Assembly (NCBI RefSeq): GCF_000308415.1
Contig: NZ_BAFS01000040.1
Coordinates: 1 to 55,744 of the forward strand
Direction: 5' to 3'
Source: Nocardia asiatica NBRC 100129
Lineage (GTDB): Bacteria; Actinomycetota; Actinomycetes; Mycobacteriales; Mycobacteriaceae
DNA: 55,744 bases
Below are positions 26,101 to 33,992 of this stretch, piece by piece. Made by a program: the position numbers and the translations under genes. The notes under the pieces are model-generated. The model did no database searches. It saw only the letters and a list, made by a program, of their open reading frames with translations, and was not told the DNA's origin. How positions within the stretch are numbered: the stretch's first letter is position 1; each line of letters begins with the position of its first letter.

Positions 26101-28201
26101 GCTGTTCGACCGCGACCGGATCGGCGCCGACGACTCCTTCTTCGAACTCGGAGGCCACTCGTTGCTGGCGGCGCGGCTGATCTCGATGATCCGGGCGGAG
26201 TTCGGTATCGAGATCGACATGCGCGTTCCATTCGACACCCCCACCGTCACCGGGCTGAGCGCGTATCTGGTCGCCCAGTTCCTCGACGAGTTCGGCGTCG
26301 ACATCGATGAGGTCGCCGCACTCGACGAGCCCGGCGGGGAGCCGGTCGGGGAGACCGGAGCCGTTGTCGAGGCCAGGGCGTCCGCCCGGCCGGACCTGGT
26401 GCGACGGCCGCGGCCGGAACATATCCCGCTGTCGTACTCGCAACGGGTGTACTGGTTGCAGCGGCGGCTCGAGGGCGCGATCGACGGCGAGAACGTCGCG
26501 TACCCCCTCCGTTTCGACGGTCCGCTCGACCTCGAAGCCCTCCGCGGCGCCATCGATGACGTCGTGGCCCGTCACGAGTCGCTGCGCACCACCTTCCCGG
26601 AGCACGAAGGAACGCCGTACCAGCACGTGCACCCGGCCGGCCCGGTGCCGGTGCCCACCATCGAACTCGGCGGTGGGACCCTCGAGGCCGCCGCCGAGCT
26701 GGAGCGGGAACTGGCACAGGACGCCGCTTACGTCTTCGATCTGCGCAGTGAACCGCTGTTGCGGCTGCGCCTGTTGGTCCTCGATCCGCAGACGCATGTG
26801 CTCTCGATCCTGATGCACCACATCATCGCCGACCGGCGCTCGTGCCAGATCTTCGTCGCCGATCTCACGCGGGCTTATCGTGCCCGGTTGCGCGGCGAAT
26901 CACCGGACTGGCCGGAACTCGCCATCCAGTTCGCCGATTTCGCGATGTGGGAGCGCGAGGTATTCGACCGCGGGCCGGGTCGCGGCGAAGCCAGCGCGTA
27001 CGGGCAGGCGCTGCTCGATGATTGGCGCGAGGCGCTGGCCGGAATACCGGACGAGATCGCCGTCGCCCACGACCGGCCGCGTCCAGCGGTGCTGGGACAC
27101 GATGGCCTGAGTACCAGCAGGGTTGTCCCCGCGGCCACCTGGCAGATCGCCAAGGCGCATGCCGAGGCGGCCGGCGCGACCGACTTCATGCTGTGCCAGG
27201 CGGTGAGTGCCGCGACCGTGCACGCGCTCGGTGGGGGCGACGACCTGCCGATCGGCGTCGCCGTCGCGAATCGCCTCGATGCGGTGACCGAGGACATGAT
27301 CGGCCTGTTCGCCAATATGGTGGTATTGCGCAACGACTTGTCCGGTGATCCGACGCCGCGTGCGGTGCTCGGCAGGGTGCGTGACTCGGCGCTGGACGCT
27401 ATCACCAGGCAGGGCGTGCCCTTCGAGCGATTGGTCGAAACGATCAACCCGCCCCGGTCGCTGTCGCGCAATCCGCTGTTCCAGGTGGTGATGCACTTCC
27501 GCAACCGCGTGCAGCCCACCGACCTCACCGAGGACGGCGCGACGGTCGTGACCAGCATCGCCAAGTACTACGAAGTCTCGTTCATGGACTTCCACCTCGA
27601 CTACACCGCGGAGCCCAACGGTGACCTGACGGCGCGTGTCGTGGTGAACTCGGATCTCTACGACGCGACGACCGGCGAGATCTTCGCCGATGTGCTGGTG
27701 CGGGTGATCCAAGCCTTCACCGAGCAGCCCGATCGAGCGCTCGGTGAACTGGACATCCTGCCGGAGGGCTGGGATGCCACCAGATCGGTCGTACATCAGG
27801 CGTCGACCGCGGTGGCCTCCGATCATCGGGATGAGAACGCACCCGCGTCGCTGGAAACCGACACCGAGCGCACCCTGGCTTCGATTCTCGAAGAGCTCCT
27901 CGACATCACCGGCGTCGGGCGTGAAGACGGCTTCTTCGCACTCGGCGGCGACAGCGTCATCGCGATCCAATGGGCCGCCAGAGCCGGCGAGTCGGGGCTG
28001 CCGCTGGCGCCGCAGATGGTATTCGAGCACTTCACGATCGCGGAGCTGGCCGCCGCGGTGGACGATGCCATCGCGAATCCGCCTACCGCCGAGTCCGACG
28101 AGCCGGAGAAAGAGGATCGTCATCACGCCCCGATGTCGGTCTCCGGCCTCGACGACGACGCGCTGCGGGCTCTGCGTGAATCCTGGTCGGCGCGCAATTG
28201 A
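23105..28201 (+). CDS. NRPS C-A-PCP-C-PCP (terminal siderophore module)
   Basis: 1698 residues. Domains: a docking-like N-terminus rich in Arg/Gln (SEDILERRKQLLQQRLREQN); condensation 1 (about 40-470, HHISWDDDSW near 172); adenylation (about 485-985, YTSGSTGKPKG near 628, NHYGPTEAV); carrier 1 (about 990-1070, LGGHSL); condensation 2 (about 1110-1550, HHIIADRRS near 1238, all catalytic His present); and carrier 2 (about 1580-1655, LGGDSV, Ser near 1616). No thioesterase is present, so the second condensation domain may release the chain by forming the cyclic hydroxylysine lactam, as proposed for mycobactin. The short tail ends LRESWSARN. ATG 23105 has AAGGA 4-8 bases upstream. A strong terminator follows. 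Confidence 0.93.
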   Translation: MSEDILERRKQLLQQRLREQNLQAPTPTTVPARSGGEPSPLSAAQRRMWFVQQLDPDDTTLNVCVAYRLDGDLRPDRLRAACATVVARHEILRTTYHVDKSGEPYQVSRAEADFSWQEHDLTELPESGRSRRIEVLARREFARPFDLSVESPLRVTLVRTGAAEHILILVVHHISWDDDSWPVFFAEMNAAYRDGALPEIHAQYVDVDAAAQEEEIPAADLDYWRAELVPLPERLELPGRRAGSARSKNAGRCVRGLAPELLSRVAAIGREHSASPFTVLLTAFEAVVHRYTAATDFLVSVPVSNRTGRGAEALIGYFGNTVLIRATPDGDETFATLLDATKTTCLDAFAHQRAGVDEVIRAVSPERVAGRDGLAQLVQLSFTTRSAANGFDLRGIECTELALGSAVAQEELGLMVILDDAEPRVEATYLVDELDERLVEQFLDHYIQLLDSALREPDRRLHDIDMLGADRAEVLEASHGTLVPEQPTTVVALLEDQVAAAPERVAVASDEIELSFHTLNQRANRLAHWLINQGIGAEDIVALRMATSVGFVVAAVATLKAGAAYLPIDPAYPEERIDYLLGDARPRSTLDAAAFEAAEAAAAMLPDTNPSDAQRVAPLRPSNTAYVIYTSGSTGKPKGVSVPHEAIAEHLTSFVAQWDLTAQDRVLQSTSVSFDASVADIFLTLVAGARVVIPKPHAYRDIPYVADLVTRHEISVLHMVPSMLATFLMLPDVNDWRTLRHVPVGGEALPGEVADRFTSLFDAELRNHYGPTEAVVCSTHMAVEGPQGTGIVPIGVPNRNVYLYLLDEALQLVPNGVVGEIYLGGRQLARGYLHRPGLTAERFVADPFLPGGRLYRTGDLARRNAAGEIEFVGRADEQVKVRGFRIELGEVEAALTDHPDVAHAVVVVTEHESLGPILAAYLVPAPGADLDVDAVRAHIAATLPDYMVPMAFTVIDEIPLTAHGKLDKRALPTPEPTLTRTYREPRTPTEIRVADLYRRLFDRDRIGADDSFFELGGHSLLAARLISMIRAEFGIEIDMRVPFDTPTVTGLSAYLVAQFLDEFGVDIDEVAALDEPGGEPVGETGAVVEARASARPDLVRRPRPEHIPLSYSQRVYWLQRRLEGAIDGENVAYPLRFDGPLDLEALRGAIDDVVARHESLRTTFPEHEGTPYQHVHPAGPVPVPTIELGGGTLEAAAELERELAQDAAYVFDLRSEPLLRLRLLVLDPQTHVLSILMHHIIADRRSCQIFVADLTRAYRARLRGESPDWPELAIQFADFAMWEREVFDRGPGRGEASAYGQALLDDWREALAGIPDEIAVAHDRPRPAVLGHDGLSTSRVVPAATWQIAKAHAEAAGATDFMLCQAVSAATVHALGGGDDLPIGVAVANRLDAVTEDMIGLFANMVVLRNDLSGDPTPRAVLGRVRDSALDAITRQGVPFERLVETINPPRSLSRNPLFQVVMHFRNRVQPTDLTEDGATVVTSIAKYYEVSFMDFHLDYTAEPNGDLTARVVVNSDLYDATTGEIFADVLVRVIQAFTEQPDRALGELDILPEGWDATRSVVHQASTAVASDHRDENAPASLETDTERTLASILEELLDITGVGREDGFFALGGDSVIAIQWAARAGESGLPLAPQMVFEHFTIAELAAAVDDAIANPPTAESDEPEKEDRHHAPMSVSGLDDDALRALRESWSARN

Positions 28202-28220
28202 GCCGCCCGCGCTTCGAAAA

Positions 28221-28256
28221 ACGAGGTCCCAGCGCTTCTCAGCGCTGGGACCTCGT
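28221..28256. terminator. Strong rho-independent terminator
   Basis: A perfect 16-bp stem (28221-28236 with 28241-28256, arm ACGAGGTCCCAGCGCT), a TCTC loop, then ATTTTTAC. It ends the NRPS operon and faces the convergent SagB-type gene. Confidence 0.95.
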
Positions 28257-28296
28257 ATTTTTACGTGCTCGCGGGAAACGTTCGCGGCCGATCCGG

Positions 28297-29676
28297 TCAG
28301 CGCGGCGGCGCCGAACCGACGATCATGCTGCCGACGCTGCACTCCTCCAGTTCATCGACCCCCGCCGCCGCGACGAAAGCGGCGGTGTCGCCGAATCCTT
28401 GGGCGCACGCGCCCAAGCCCATGGCGGTCGCCGCCAGATAGATCGTCTGCATCAGGACGCCGACATGTTTGAGGATGACGGCGTAGGCGACCTGCTCGTA
28501 GGTCCACATCACCCGGCCGGACCGTGCCGCCATGACGAGGAGAACCTGAGGTTCGGCGCCGTTGGTCAACGTCGCGGACGTGGACTTCAGAAGCCGGGCC
28601 ACCGCGGGCGAATCCGCCGCCGCGACCGGCCGCAGCACGTGGTCGAACGAGTCGTAGTGGTACATCCCGGGTGCCAGGCCGGCGACGTTGCGCACGATCG
28701 GGTAGATCTCGAGTTCGTAGACGCTGCCGCCCGAGGGATACGGGCGGGATACCAGTTCCTCACCCTCGCCCGCCGGGCGCGTGCTGCGGGTCCGGGCTGT
28801 GCGATAGAGCAATTCCGCCAGCTGATCGCTGGTGATCGGCCGCGCGTCATCGAAGGCTCTGGTCGAAACGCGGTCTTCGAGCACAGCCGTCAAGGTCGGG
28901 TCATCGGCCCTGGCGGCCGCCAGATCCGGGACGGTGAGCGACACCGGCTCGCCGGGATAACTCGCCTTGCGCGCCGGCGGCTGCGGGAACCTGCCCTTCG
29001 CCCACTTGGTGGGGCCGAAGTTCTCCCAAGTGATGGTGCGGTCGCCGAGGGTGCTGCGGCGATGGAACCACAGATCCGGCGGGTTCCAGCTGCAGGTGGT
29101 GAACTGCCGGTCCTCCGCGTCCGAATCCGCGACCAGGAAGCCGCACCAGTGCAGATCTTCGGTGAACCGCGAGATGAGCGCGTGCGGCAGATCGGTATCG
29201 GCTGCGGCGGGCTGATCGAGCAGTGTGAGCAGCCGCAGATCGTGGATGCGCAGATCGCACCAAGCCAGCGGGTGTTCCAGCACGAAGCCGTTCGAGTCCC
29301 GGTGCAGCACAGCGAACTTCGACAGCGTCACCGGTCCGGGGAACGGAGTTGTCGGTCGGGGGCCGGGCAGTGCGAACGGGCGGAGGGTGTAGAGGTCACG
29401 CCCGCTGTCGCGCATCGTCACAGTCAACCAGCCACTGCGGGCAAGCCGGTCCATCAAGTCCGTGACATCGGCTCCGCCCGCTGCCGCGGACATCTCCGAT
29501 ACTGTCGCGGGGCCGCGGTTGAGCGTCTTCAGCGCTTGGAGCTGACCGGCGGGGAGGCCGGTCAGCTTCTCGTTGCGCGGCGGATTCAGCAGGATCGCGC
29601 CCGTGGGGAGAGTCAGGCAGGTGGCGCCGTCCCGCAGGGCGAATCTGGTCTGGTCGGGATATCTGACAGCGGGCAA
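28297..29676 (-). CDS. SagB-type FMN-dependent azoline dehydrogenase
   Basis: 459 residues. The C-terminal half (from about 264) is a nitroreductase-fold SagB/ThcOx domain: RVSTRAFDDARPITSDQL (RxSxRxF opening), PYPSGGSVYELEIYPIVRN (usual form PSxGxxYxLExYxxxxN), GLAPGMYHYDSFDH, and GVLMQTIYLAATAMGLGAC. The N-terminal half has a winged-helix-like segment and an extra domain also seen in SagB relatives. Known members oxidise oxazolines and thiazolines to aromatic azoles using FMN, for example McbC and SagB. Here it lies with nocobactin-type genes, and nocobactin has an oxazole while mycobactin keeps the oxazoline, so oxazoline oxidation is the natural inference. Start: TTG 29676 has GGAGG 8 bases upstream; TTG 29703 would add 9 residues without a ribosome binding site. 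It lies 44 bp after the binding-protein gene, in the same iron-controlled operon. Confidence 0.85.
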   Translation of the reverse strand: MPAVRYPDQTRFALRDGATCLTLPTGAILLNPPRNEKLTGLPAGQLQALKTLNRGPATVSEMSAAAGGADVTDLMDRLARSGWLTVTMRDSGRDLYTLRPFALPGPRPTTPFPGPVTLSKFAVLHRDSNGFVLEHPLAWCDLRIHDLRLLTLLDQPAAADTDLPHALISRFTEDLHWCGFLVADSDAEDRQFTTCSWNPPDLWFHRRSTLGDRTITWENFGPTKWAKGRFPQPPARKASYPGEPVSLTVPDLAAARADDPTLTAVLEDRVSTRAFDDARPITSDQLAELLYRTARTRSTRPAGEGEELVSRPYPSGGSVYELEIYPIVRNVAGLAPGMYHYDSFDHVLRPVAAADSPAVARLLKSTSATLTNGAEPQVLLVMAARSGRVMWTYEQVAYAVILKHVGVLMQTIYLAATAMGLGACAQGFGDTAAFVAAAGVDELEECSVGSMIVGSAPPR

Positions 29677-29720
29677 ACCGCTAACCTCCGCTTGTCGAAC
29701 CAATTCGATCGGGACGCTAC

Positions 29721-30698
29721 CTATTTCGAGGCAGCGGCGAACGCGGGTGAGATCTTGTCCAGGATGTAGGGCACCGAGAGGGCGGTCGGCTGGTTCACCG
29801 CGCTGATCTCCTGAGTGGTCAGGAACACGACCGAGCCCTTCTTCACGGCGGGCAGCGCGGCGTATCCCGGCAGGTTGCGATAGGCCTCGTCCATGCCGGG
29901 GGAGTAGCCGGCCAACAACAGATCAGCGGTGAGTTCGTCGACGCGCTCCGGCGACAATGCCAGACGACCCTGATTGGAGGGCTGCTCGGTGAGATTCTTG
30001 GGGATGGTCAGGCCGAGCTGGGCGAATACCTTGGCGGAGCCGTCGTTCTGGTCGGTGAGCACCATCAGCTGGGTGGGCCCGCTCAGCCAGGTGCTGGCGA
30101 AGGTCTTGCCTTTCAGTCCTGGGTTGGCCGCGATGATCCCCTCGATCTTCTTGTCCACATTCGAGATCACCGCGCTCGCCTCATCCTGCTTGCGCAGCAC
30201 CTTGCCCAGTGCGGTCACCTGGTCCTGCCATGGGGTGACGGTGTCCTTGGTGAGGCCGGGCAGAGTAGGCGCGATCTTGGTGAACTCGTCGTAATTCTTC
30301 TGATCGGCGAGAAATGTATCGGCGAGAATGAGATCCGGCTCCAGCGCGGCGACCTGCTCGGCGATATTGCCCATCGGGTTGAGAACCTTCGCGGATTCCA
30401 GCGACTTCGGCTCCCACGGGGGCGCGCTCTGGGAGACCATGGCGATGGTGTCGACGTAGCCGACCGGGTTCGCCCCGAGCGCCAGAGTGGCATCCAGCCA
30501 CTGGTTGCCGAGGGCGACGATCTTCTTCGGGGTTCCCTCGATGGTGGTTTCTCCACGCGCGTGGGTGATGGTGATCCGATCGCCGGAAGTGGAATCGTCG
30601 TCCGACGAGCCGCACGCGGTGACGCCGAGAGTAAGCGCACCGGCCAGTACGGCTACCGCCGCCCTCGTCCACACGCGGGGTGCTCGAACACGCTTCAT
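29721..30698 (-). CDS. Ferric-siderophore ABC transporter substrate-binding lipoprotein
   Basis: A 325-residue periplasmic-binding-type protein of the FecB/FepB class. N-terminal signal MKRVRAPRVWTRAAVAVLAG is followed by lipobox LGVTAC, so it is a membrane-anchored lipoprotein outside the cell membrane. The class opening ITITHARGETTIEGTPKKIVALGNQWLDATLALG and the LEPDLILADTF segment are clear. It would capture ferric siderophore for an ABC permease not encoded here. ATG 30698 has GGAGG 8 bases upstream and an IdeR-like box about 55 bases upstream. The SagB-type gene follows in the same operon. Confidence 0.93.
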   Translation of the reverse strand: MKRVRAPRVWTRAAVAVLAGALTLGVTACGSSDDDSTSGDRITITHARGETTIEGTPKKIVALGNQWLDATLALGANPVGYVDTIAMVSQSAPPWEPKSLESAKVLNPMGNIAEQVAALEPDLILADTFLADQKNYDEFTKIAPTLPGLTKDTVTPWQDQVTALGKVLRKQDEASAVISNVDKKIEGIIAANPGLKGKTFASTWLSGPTQLMVLTDQNDGSAKVFAQLGLTIPKNLTEQPSNQGRLALSPERVDELTADLLLAGYSPGMDEAYRNLPGYAALPAVKKGSVVFLTTQEISAVNQPTALSVPYILDKISPAFAAASK

Positions 30699-30753
30699 CG
30701 TTGAACCTCCTTCATCGGGGAACCTCCCCAGCTCGGCCTATCAGAAGCCAAAC

Positions 30754-30772
30754 TCAGCCAAGGCTAACCTAT
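30754..30772. promoter_or_regulatory. IdeR-like iron box for the binding protein/SagB operon
   Basis: TCAGCCAAGGCTAACCTAT carries an intact right part AAGGCTAACCTA and agrees with the consensus at about 14 of 19 positions. It lies about 55 bases upstream of the lipoprotein ATG. Confidence 0.8.
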
Positions 30773-30938
30773 CTTGCGGATTCCTGAGAAGGTGGCCCGA
30801 GCGGCTGACCTCACCGCTCGGCAGAGGCCGGAGGCATGCGTTCGAGTGTCGTTGTGGCCCAGTGCCTCGGAGTGATCCCTGTGCGCGAAGCGCGGCTCGA
30901 TTGGCCGCCGTGTCCGCGGGGTTCTACTGTGCATCACG

Positions 30939-32108
30939 ATGACATCAACACCGCCCGTTGTGTTTGCCGTGACGATGATTTTCGTGGTCGCAGTGTCCAT
31001 TGGACGCTGGTTGCTGGTCAACGACGCTGTAGCGGACAAGTTGATCAATCGCGCACTGCGGTGCGACGTCGCGGCCGTGCTGATCGGCTACCTGGTGGCT
31101 ACGGTCGGAGGTGACGCGGCGCTGGGGCAACAGTTGTTCATGAGTCTCGGCGTGTTCTCGTTGGCCTATTCCTATGGCGTCGCTCGGCTGCTGGACGGTG
31201 CCAGCACAGCGGGCGCCGACGCGCGGCAACGCCGATACAACACCTTTGCGGCGATGTTCGCGCTGATCACCTGGGTATGCGCGGTGTCGGAGCGGCTCGG
31301 CGTCGACTTGCGCTCGGCCGTCGACTGGGAAGGGTTGTTGTGGTCGGTGACCTGTTTGTTCACCGGCTGTATCGGCGTGCTGCTCGCTCGCGCGTGCGTC
31401 CGGGAACTCCGGCTGGGGACGCCGGTCCTGCGGGAGCGACTGACGTACTCGGCGCTGCTCGTGTTCGGGATCTACTGCGTGGTGTCCACTACGGGTGGGG
31501 TCATCCAAGTAGCGGGTGGCGCTGTGCCGGGCTCTCCCGGTCTCGGATGGGCTGTTGCCTCGATCGTCGCGTTCGGCATCCTCGCGGCCCTCGTATCGAT
31601 TCCGCTGTTGGATGCGTTGGCGATACGCGCCGGCTTGGATCGGGACGCTCGCTATTGCCGCCGGTTGCGGCCCCTGTGGCGTGATCTCACGACGGCGGTT
31701 CCGGAAGTCGTACTGCGCCAGCACCATTTCGAGTCGGCATCACGCCTGTACCGGATGACGGTGGAGATCCAGGACGCGCTGGTTGTGCTCCGGCAGTACG
31801 CGCCGGCGTCGGTCAGCCGGCAGGCGGCGGCCGACCGTCACCAGGCCGTTCGCGTCGCCTCTGCGGCGCGGCTGGAACAGTGCGGCGCGATCGCGCCCGT
31901 AGCCCCCGGTGATCACGCGGATCAGCTGGGTTACCTGCTGGACCTGGCGCGCCGGTGGCCGCGCGGCGTCGACCCAGCGGGTGCACAGGACGGTCCGGCT
32001 CGCCTGTCGGGATGGGGACGCGCAGCGTGGTCCGCCGTCCGGCGCATGGCGCGGTCGCCGAAAGGCCCGAATGTGCCCGCATCGAACGCTTCTGCCCGAA
32101 CGGCGTGA
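30939..32108 (+). CDS. MAB_1171c-like (DUF6545) integral membrane protein
   Basis: A 389-residue protein with about seven hydrophobic helices in its first 235 residues, then a soluble C-terminal half. The segment RRLRPLWRDLTTAVPEVVLR, followed by RLYRMTVEIQDALVVLRQYAP, is the hallmark of the MAB_1171c/DUF6545 family, often called a putative transporter and often found beside XRE-type regulators. No such regulator is adjacent here. No ribosome binding site is visible before ATG 30939. A TACTGT 9 bases upstream could be a -10 element of a leaderless mRNA. Function unknown; not obviously part of the siderophore locus. Confidence 0.75.
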   Translation: MTSTPPVVFAVTMIFVVAVSIGRWLLVNDAVADKLINRALRCDVAAVLIGYLVATVGGDAALGQQLFMSLGVFSLAYSYGVARLLDGASTAGADARQRRYNTFAAMFALITWVCAVSERLGVDLRSAVDWEGLLWSVTCLFTGCIGVLLARACVRELRLGTPVLRERLTYSALLVFGIYCVVSTTGGVIQVAGGAVPGSPGLGWAVASIVAFGILAALVSIPLLDALAIRAGLDRDARYCRRLRPLWRDLTTAVPEVVLRQHHFESASRLYRMTVEIQDALVVLRQYAPASVSRQAAADRHQAVRVASAARLEQCGAIAPVAPGDHADQLGYLLDLARRWPRGVDPAGAQDGPARLSGWGRAAWSAVRRMARSPKGPNVPASNASARTA

Positions 32109-32153
32109 TAGATACTCGCGAGTGGGAGCGCGCGGAAGGCCGTAGCGGTGGTG

Positions 32154-32594
32154 CTACGGGGCAGATTCGGCACAAGCGGCCGCCACCGCGGCGGTATCCC
32201 AATAGAAGGGTCGCACCTCGGCGATGCGGCCGTCGACGAAGGTGAGTGTCTGCAGAATCGCGAAGGTGAGTTCGCGGCCGGTCGCGCGTGCTCGTGCGTG
32301 CACATCGGTGTGCACCACGGCGGTCTCCCCGGTCGCGAGGAAGCGCTGATCGCGCAGATCGAATACCTCCCATGTGTCGCTCATCGCGCGGAAGAACCGC
32401 TCCAGACCCTCATGACCACGCCAGATTCCGCCGTAGGGCAGATTCTCGGCCTGATGAAGCACCACCGAAGGGTGGAAGTACGGAGCGAGCAGTTCGAATG
32501 AGGCGTTGCCCGGCCCGCCCTCCGCGAGATATTTCGCTTCCGCGGCGTACATCGCGGTCAACACGGTCATCGATGCGCTCGTGGACGAAGTCAT
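32154..32594 (-). CDS. SnoaL/NTF2-like protein
   Basis: A 146-residue protein of the NTF2-like superfamily. Typical are FELLAPYFHPSVVLHQAENLPYGGIWRGHEGLERFF in the first half and AVVHTDVHARARATGREL...TFVDGRIAEVRPFYWD in the second, matching SnoaL-like folds with a terminal Tyr-Trp. Members range from polyketide cyclases to small-molecule isomerases; the substrate cannot be told. It converges with the DUF6545 membrane protein gene. Confidence 0.82.
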   Translation of the reverse strand: MTSSTSASMTVLTAMYAAEAKYLAEGGPGNASFELLAPYFHPSVVLHQAENLPYGGIWRGHEGLERFFRAMSDTWEVFDLRDQRFLATGETAVVHTDVHARARATGRELTFAILQTLTFVDGRIAEVRPFYWDTAAVAAACAESAP

Positions 32595-32706
32595 GCGGCC
32601 AGTCTGGTCGTCCGGCCGGACCGGAACCGGCGGTAATCGGACGTCGCGATGCGGCTATGGCACGCCCGTTCCCGCGCGCGTCACGCGCGGGACAGTGGCG
32701 ACCGAA

Positions 32707-33096
32707 TCAGCCCATCGCGACGGGCTCCTGGCGGGTGTCGTGGCGCAGGCCGACGGACATGATGTCGGACGGTTCGTCGAGTTCGATCCGGTGCCAACGA
32801 TTCCGGGGCACGACGAAGGCGGTCCCGGACGTGAGACGGACCATCGTCTCGTCGCCGCCGGGGCGTTCCGGTCGCAGGTAGAGGCGCAGCGCGCCGCGCA
32901 GGCAGCACACCGCTTCGTCACTGCCTGGGTGGACTTCCCAGTGGTCGGCGTGCACGTCGGCGTCGGATTCGACGTGGAAGGTCGCGAGCTGCCAGCCGCC
33001 GTCACCGGTGCTCATCCGGCGTTCACCGGCGGCTACCCGGCCGTCTCCGCCGAAATGGACGGCTCGGCTGAACAAATCGATGGGTGTGTGGTTCAT
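32707..33096 (-). CDS. Cupin-domain protein
   Basis: A 129-residue single-cupin protein. The metal-binding motif 1 is partly visible as DVHADHWEVHPGSDEAVCCLRG (H-x-H type spacing with a Glu), and motif 2 as GTAFVVPRNRWHRIEL (PxxxxH). It could be a small dioxygenase or isomerase or a sensor. It diverges from a TetR-type regulator, and its promoter holds a perfect 24-bp palindrome, so it is the likely main target of that regulator. Confidence 0.82.
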   Translation of the reverse strand: MNHTPIDLFSRAVHFGGDGRVAAGERRMSTGDGGWQLATFHVESDADVHADHWEVHPGSDEAVCCLRGALRLYLRPERPGGDETMVRLTSGTAFVVPRNRWHRIELDEPSDIMSVGLRHDTRQEPVAMG

Positions 33097-33115
33097 GCCG
33101 CTCCCCTCGAGGCTG

Positions 33116-33139
33116 AGTTTCTATACATGTATAGAAACT
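33116..33139. promoter_or_regulatory. Perfect 24-bp palindrome, probable TetR operator
   Basis: A perfect inverted repeat with no spacer; half-site AGTTTCTATACA followed by its exact complement. It lies 20 bases upstream of the cupin gene start and 58 bases before the TetR gene start. Within this GC-rich sequence the AT-rich palindrome also offers TATA-like -10 sequences on both strands, so bound repressor would block the promoter. Confidence 0.88.
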
Positions 33140-33196
33140 AACCCGGCGGACCGCCCGTGTCCACCTCCGATTCGGTGGATGGGCGATGATGGACCC

Positions 33197-33859
33197 ATGC
33201 CGAGGTCTCCGTCACAGCCCCAGCGCACCGGCCGACCTGCGCGGATCTCCCGTACGGAGATCGTCGCGGCGGCCAACGCGGTGATCGATGCCGAGGGGGT
33301 CGAAAAGCTGACCATGCGCCGCTTGGCCACCGACCTGGGTTGCACGCCGATGGCGCTCTACCACCACGTCCGCGACAAAGAAGACCTGCTCCGGCTGCTG
33401 CTCGACGACTACGCCGATCGGGTGGCGTGGCCGGATCTGCCGGACGATCCGCGGGAGCGCGTCCGCGTCGCGGCGCGCGCCATGCACGATGTGCTCGCCG
33501 CCCGCCCGTGGATCATCGAGATACTCGCCGCGGACGATCTTTTCGGCGTCTCGGCGCTGTGGGTCAGCGAATCCATCATCGACGGTTTCGCGGCCTGCGG
33601 CCTGTCGTTGGAGCGCGCCGTCGCCGCCTATCGCACCATCTGGTACTACACGGCAGGCGATCTCATCGTGCGCGCCCGATCCGCCCGCCGGGCCGCCGAG
33701 GATCGCCCCACCTTCCGCGCCCGAGTCTTCGCCGACCTCGATGCCGAAACATTCCCTCGTCTAGCCGCTCTCGGCCCCAATTACGTGACCCTCGCCACCC
33801 GGAACACCTACACACTCGGCCTCGACGCCCTCATCGCGGGCCTGCTGGCGGAACGGTAG
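33197..33859 (+). CDS. TetR-family transcriptional regulator
   Basis: A 220-residue regulator. The N-terminal HTH is clear: ISRTEIVAAANAVIDAEGVEKLTMRRLATDLGCTPMALYHHVRDKEDLLRLLLDDYADRV, with the recognition helix TPMALYHHV. The C-terminal ligand domain resembles the TetR_C group following YHHVRDK-type HTHs (about residues 80-215). ATG 33197 (MPRSPSQPQ) is chosen; an ATG at 33179 is possible. It diverges from the cupin gene, and the palindrome between them is the likely operator for autoregulation and cupin control. The ligand is unknown. Confidence 0.88.
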   Translation: MPRSPSQPQRTGRPARISRTEIVAAANAVIDAEGVEKLTMRRLATDLGCTPMALYHHVRDKEDLLRLLLDDYADRVAWPDLPDDPRERVRVAARAMHDVLAARPWIIEILAADDLFGVSALWVSESIIDGFAACGLSLERAVAAYRTIWYYTAGDLIVRARSARRAAEDRPTFRARVFADLDAETFPRLAALGPNYVTLATRNTYTLGLDALIAGLLAER

Positions 33860-33992
33860 TCGAATGGTGGGTTGTGGCGTTGCCTCGGAACGCCCTTCCA
33901 CTACCGATGGTGAGTAATCCACAACTGGCGTGTTGTTCACAGGGGTCGGTTGTGTGGGGGATCGGCGGTGGCGCGGTGGTCATGCTGGAGGC

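Noticed and set aside
23108..26821. A 1237-codon open frame on the strand opposite the terminal NRPS
   Set aside because: It is the antisense shadow of a GC-rich coding region. The composition is His/Arg/Gly-rich without any domain, while the sense strand encodes a perfect NRPS.
29681..29690. CTAACCTCCG as a seventh IdeR half-box
   Set aside because: Only one half resembles the consensus, and the stretch is better explained as the ribosome binding site (GGAGG on the minus strand) of the SagB-type gene.
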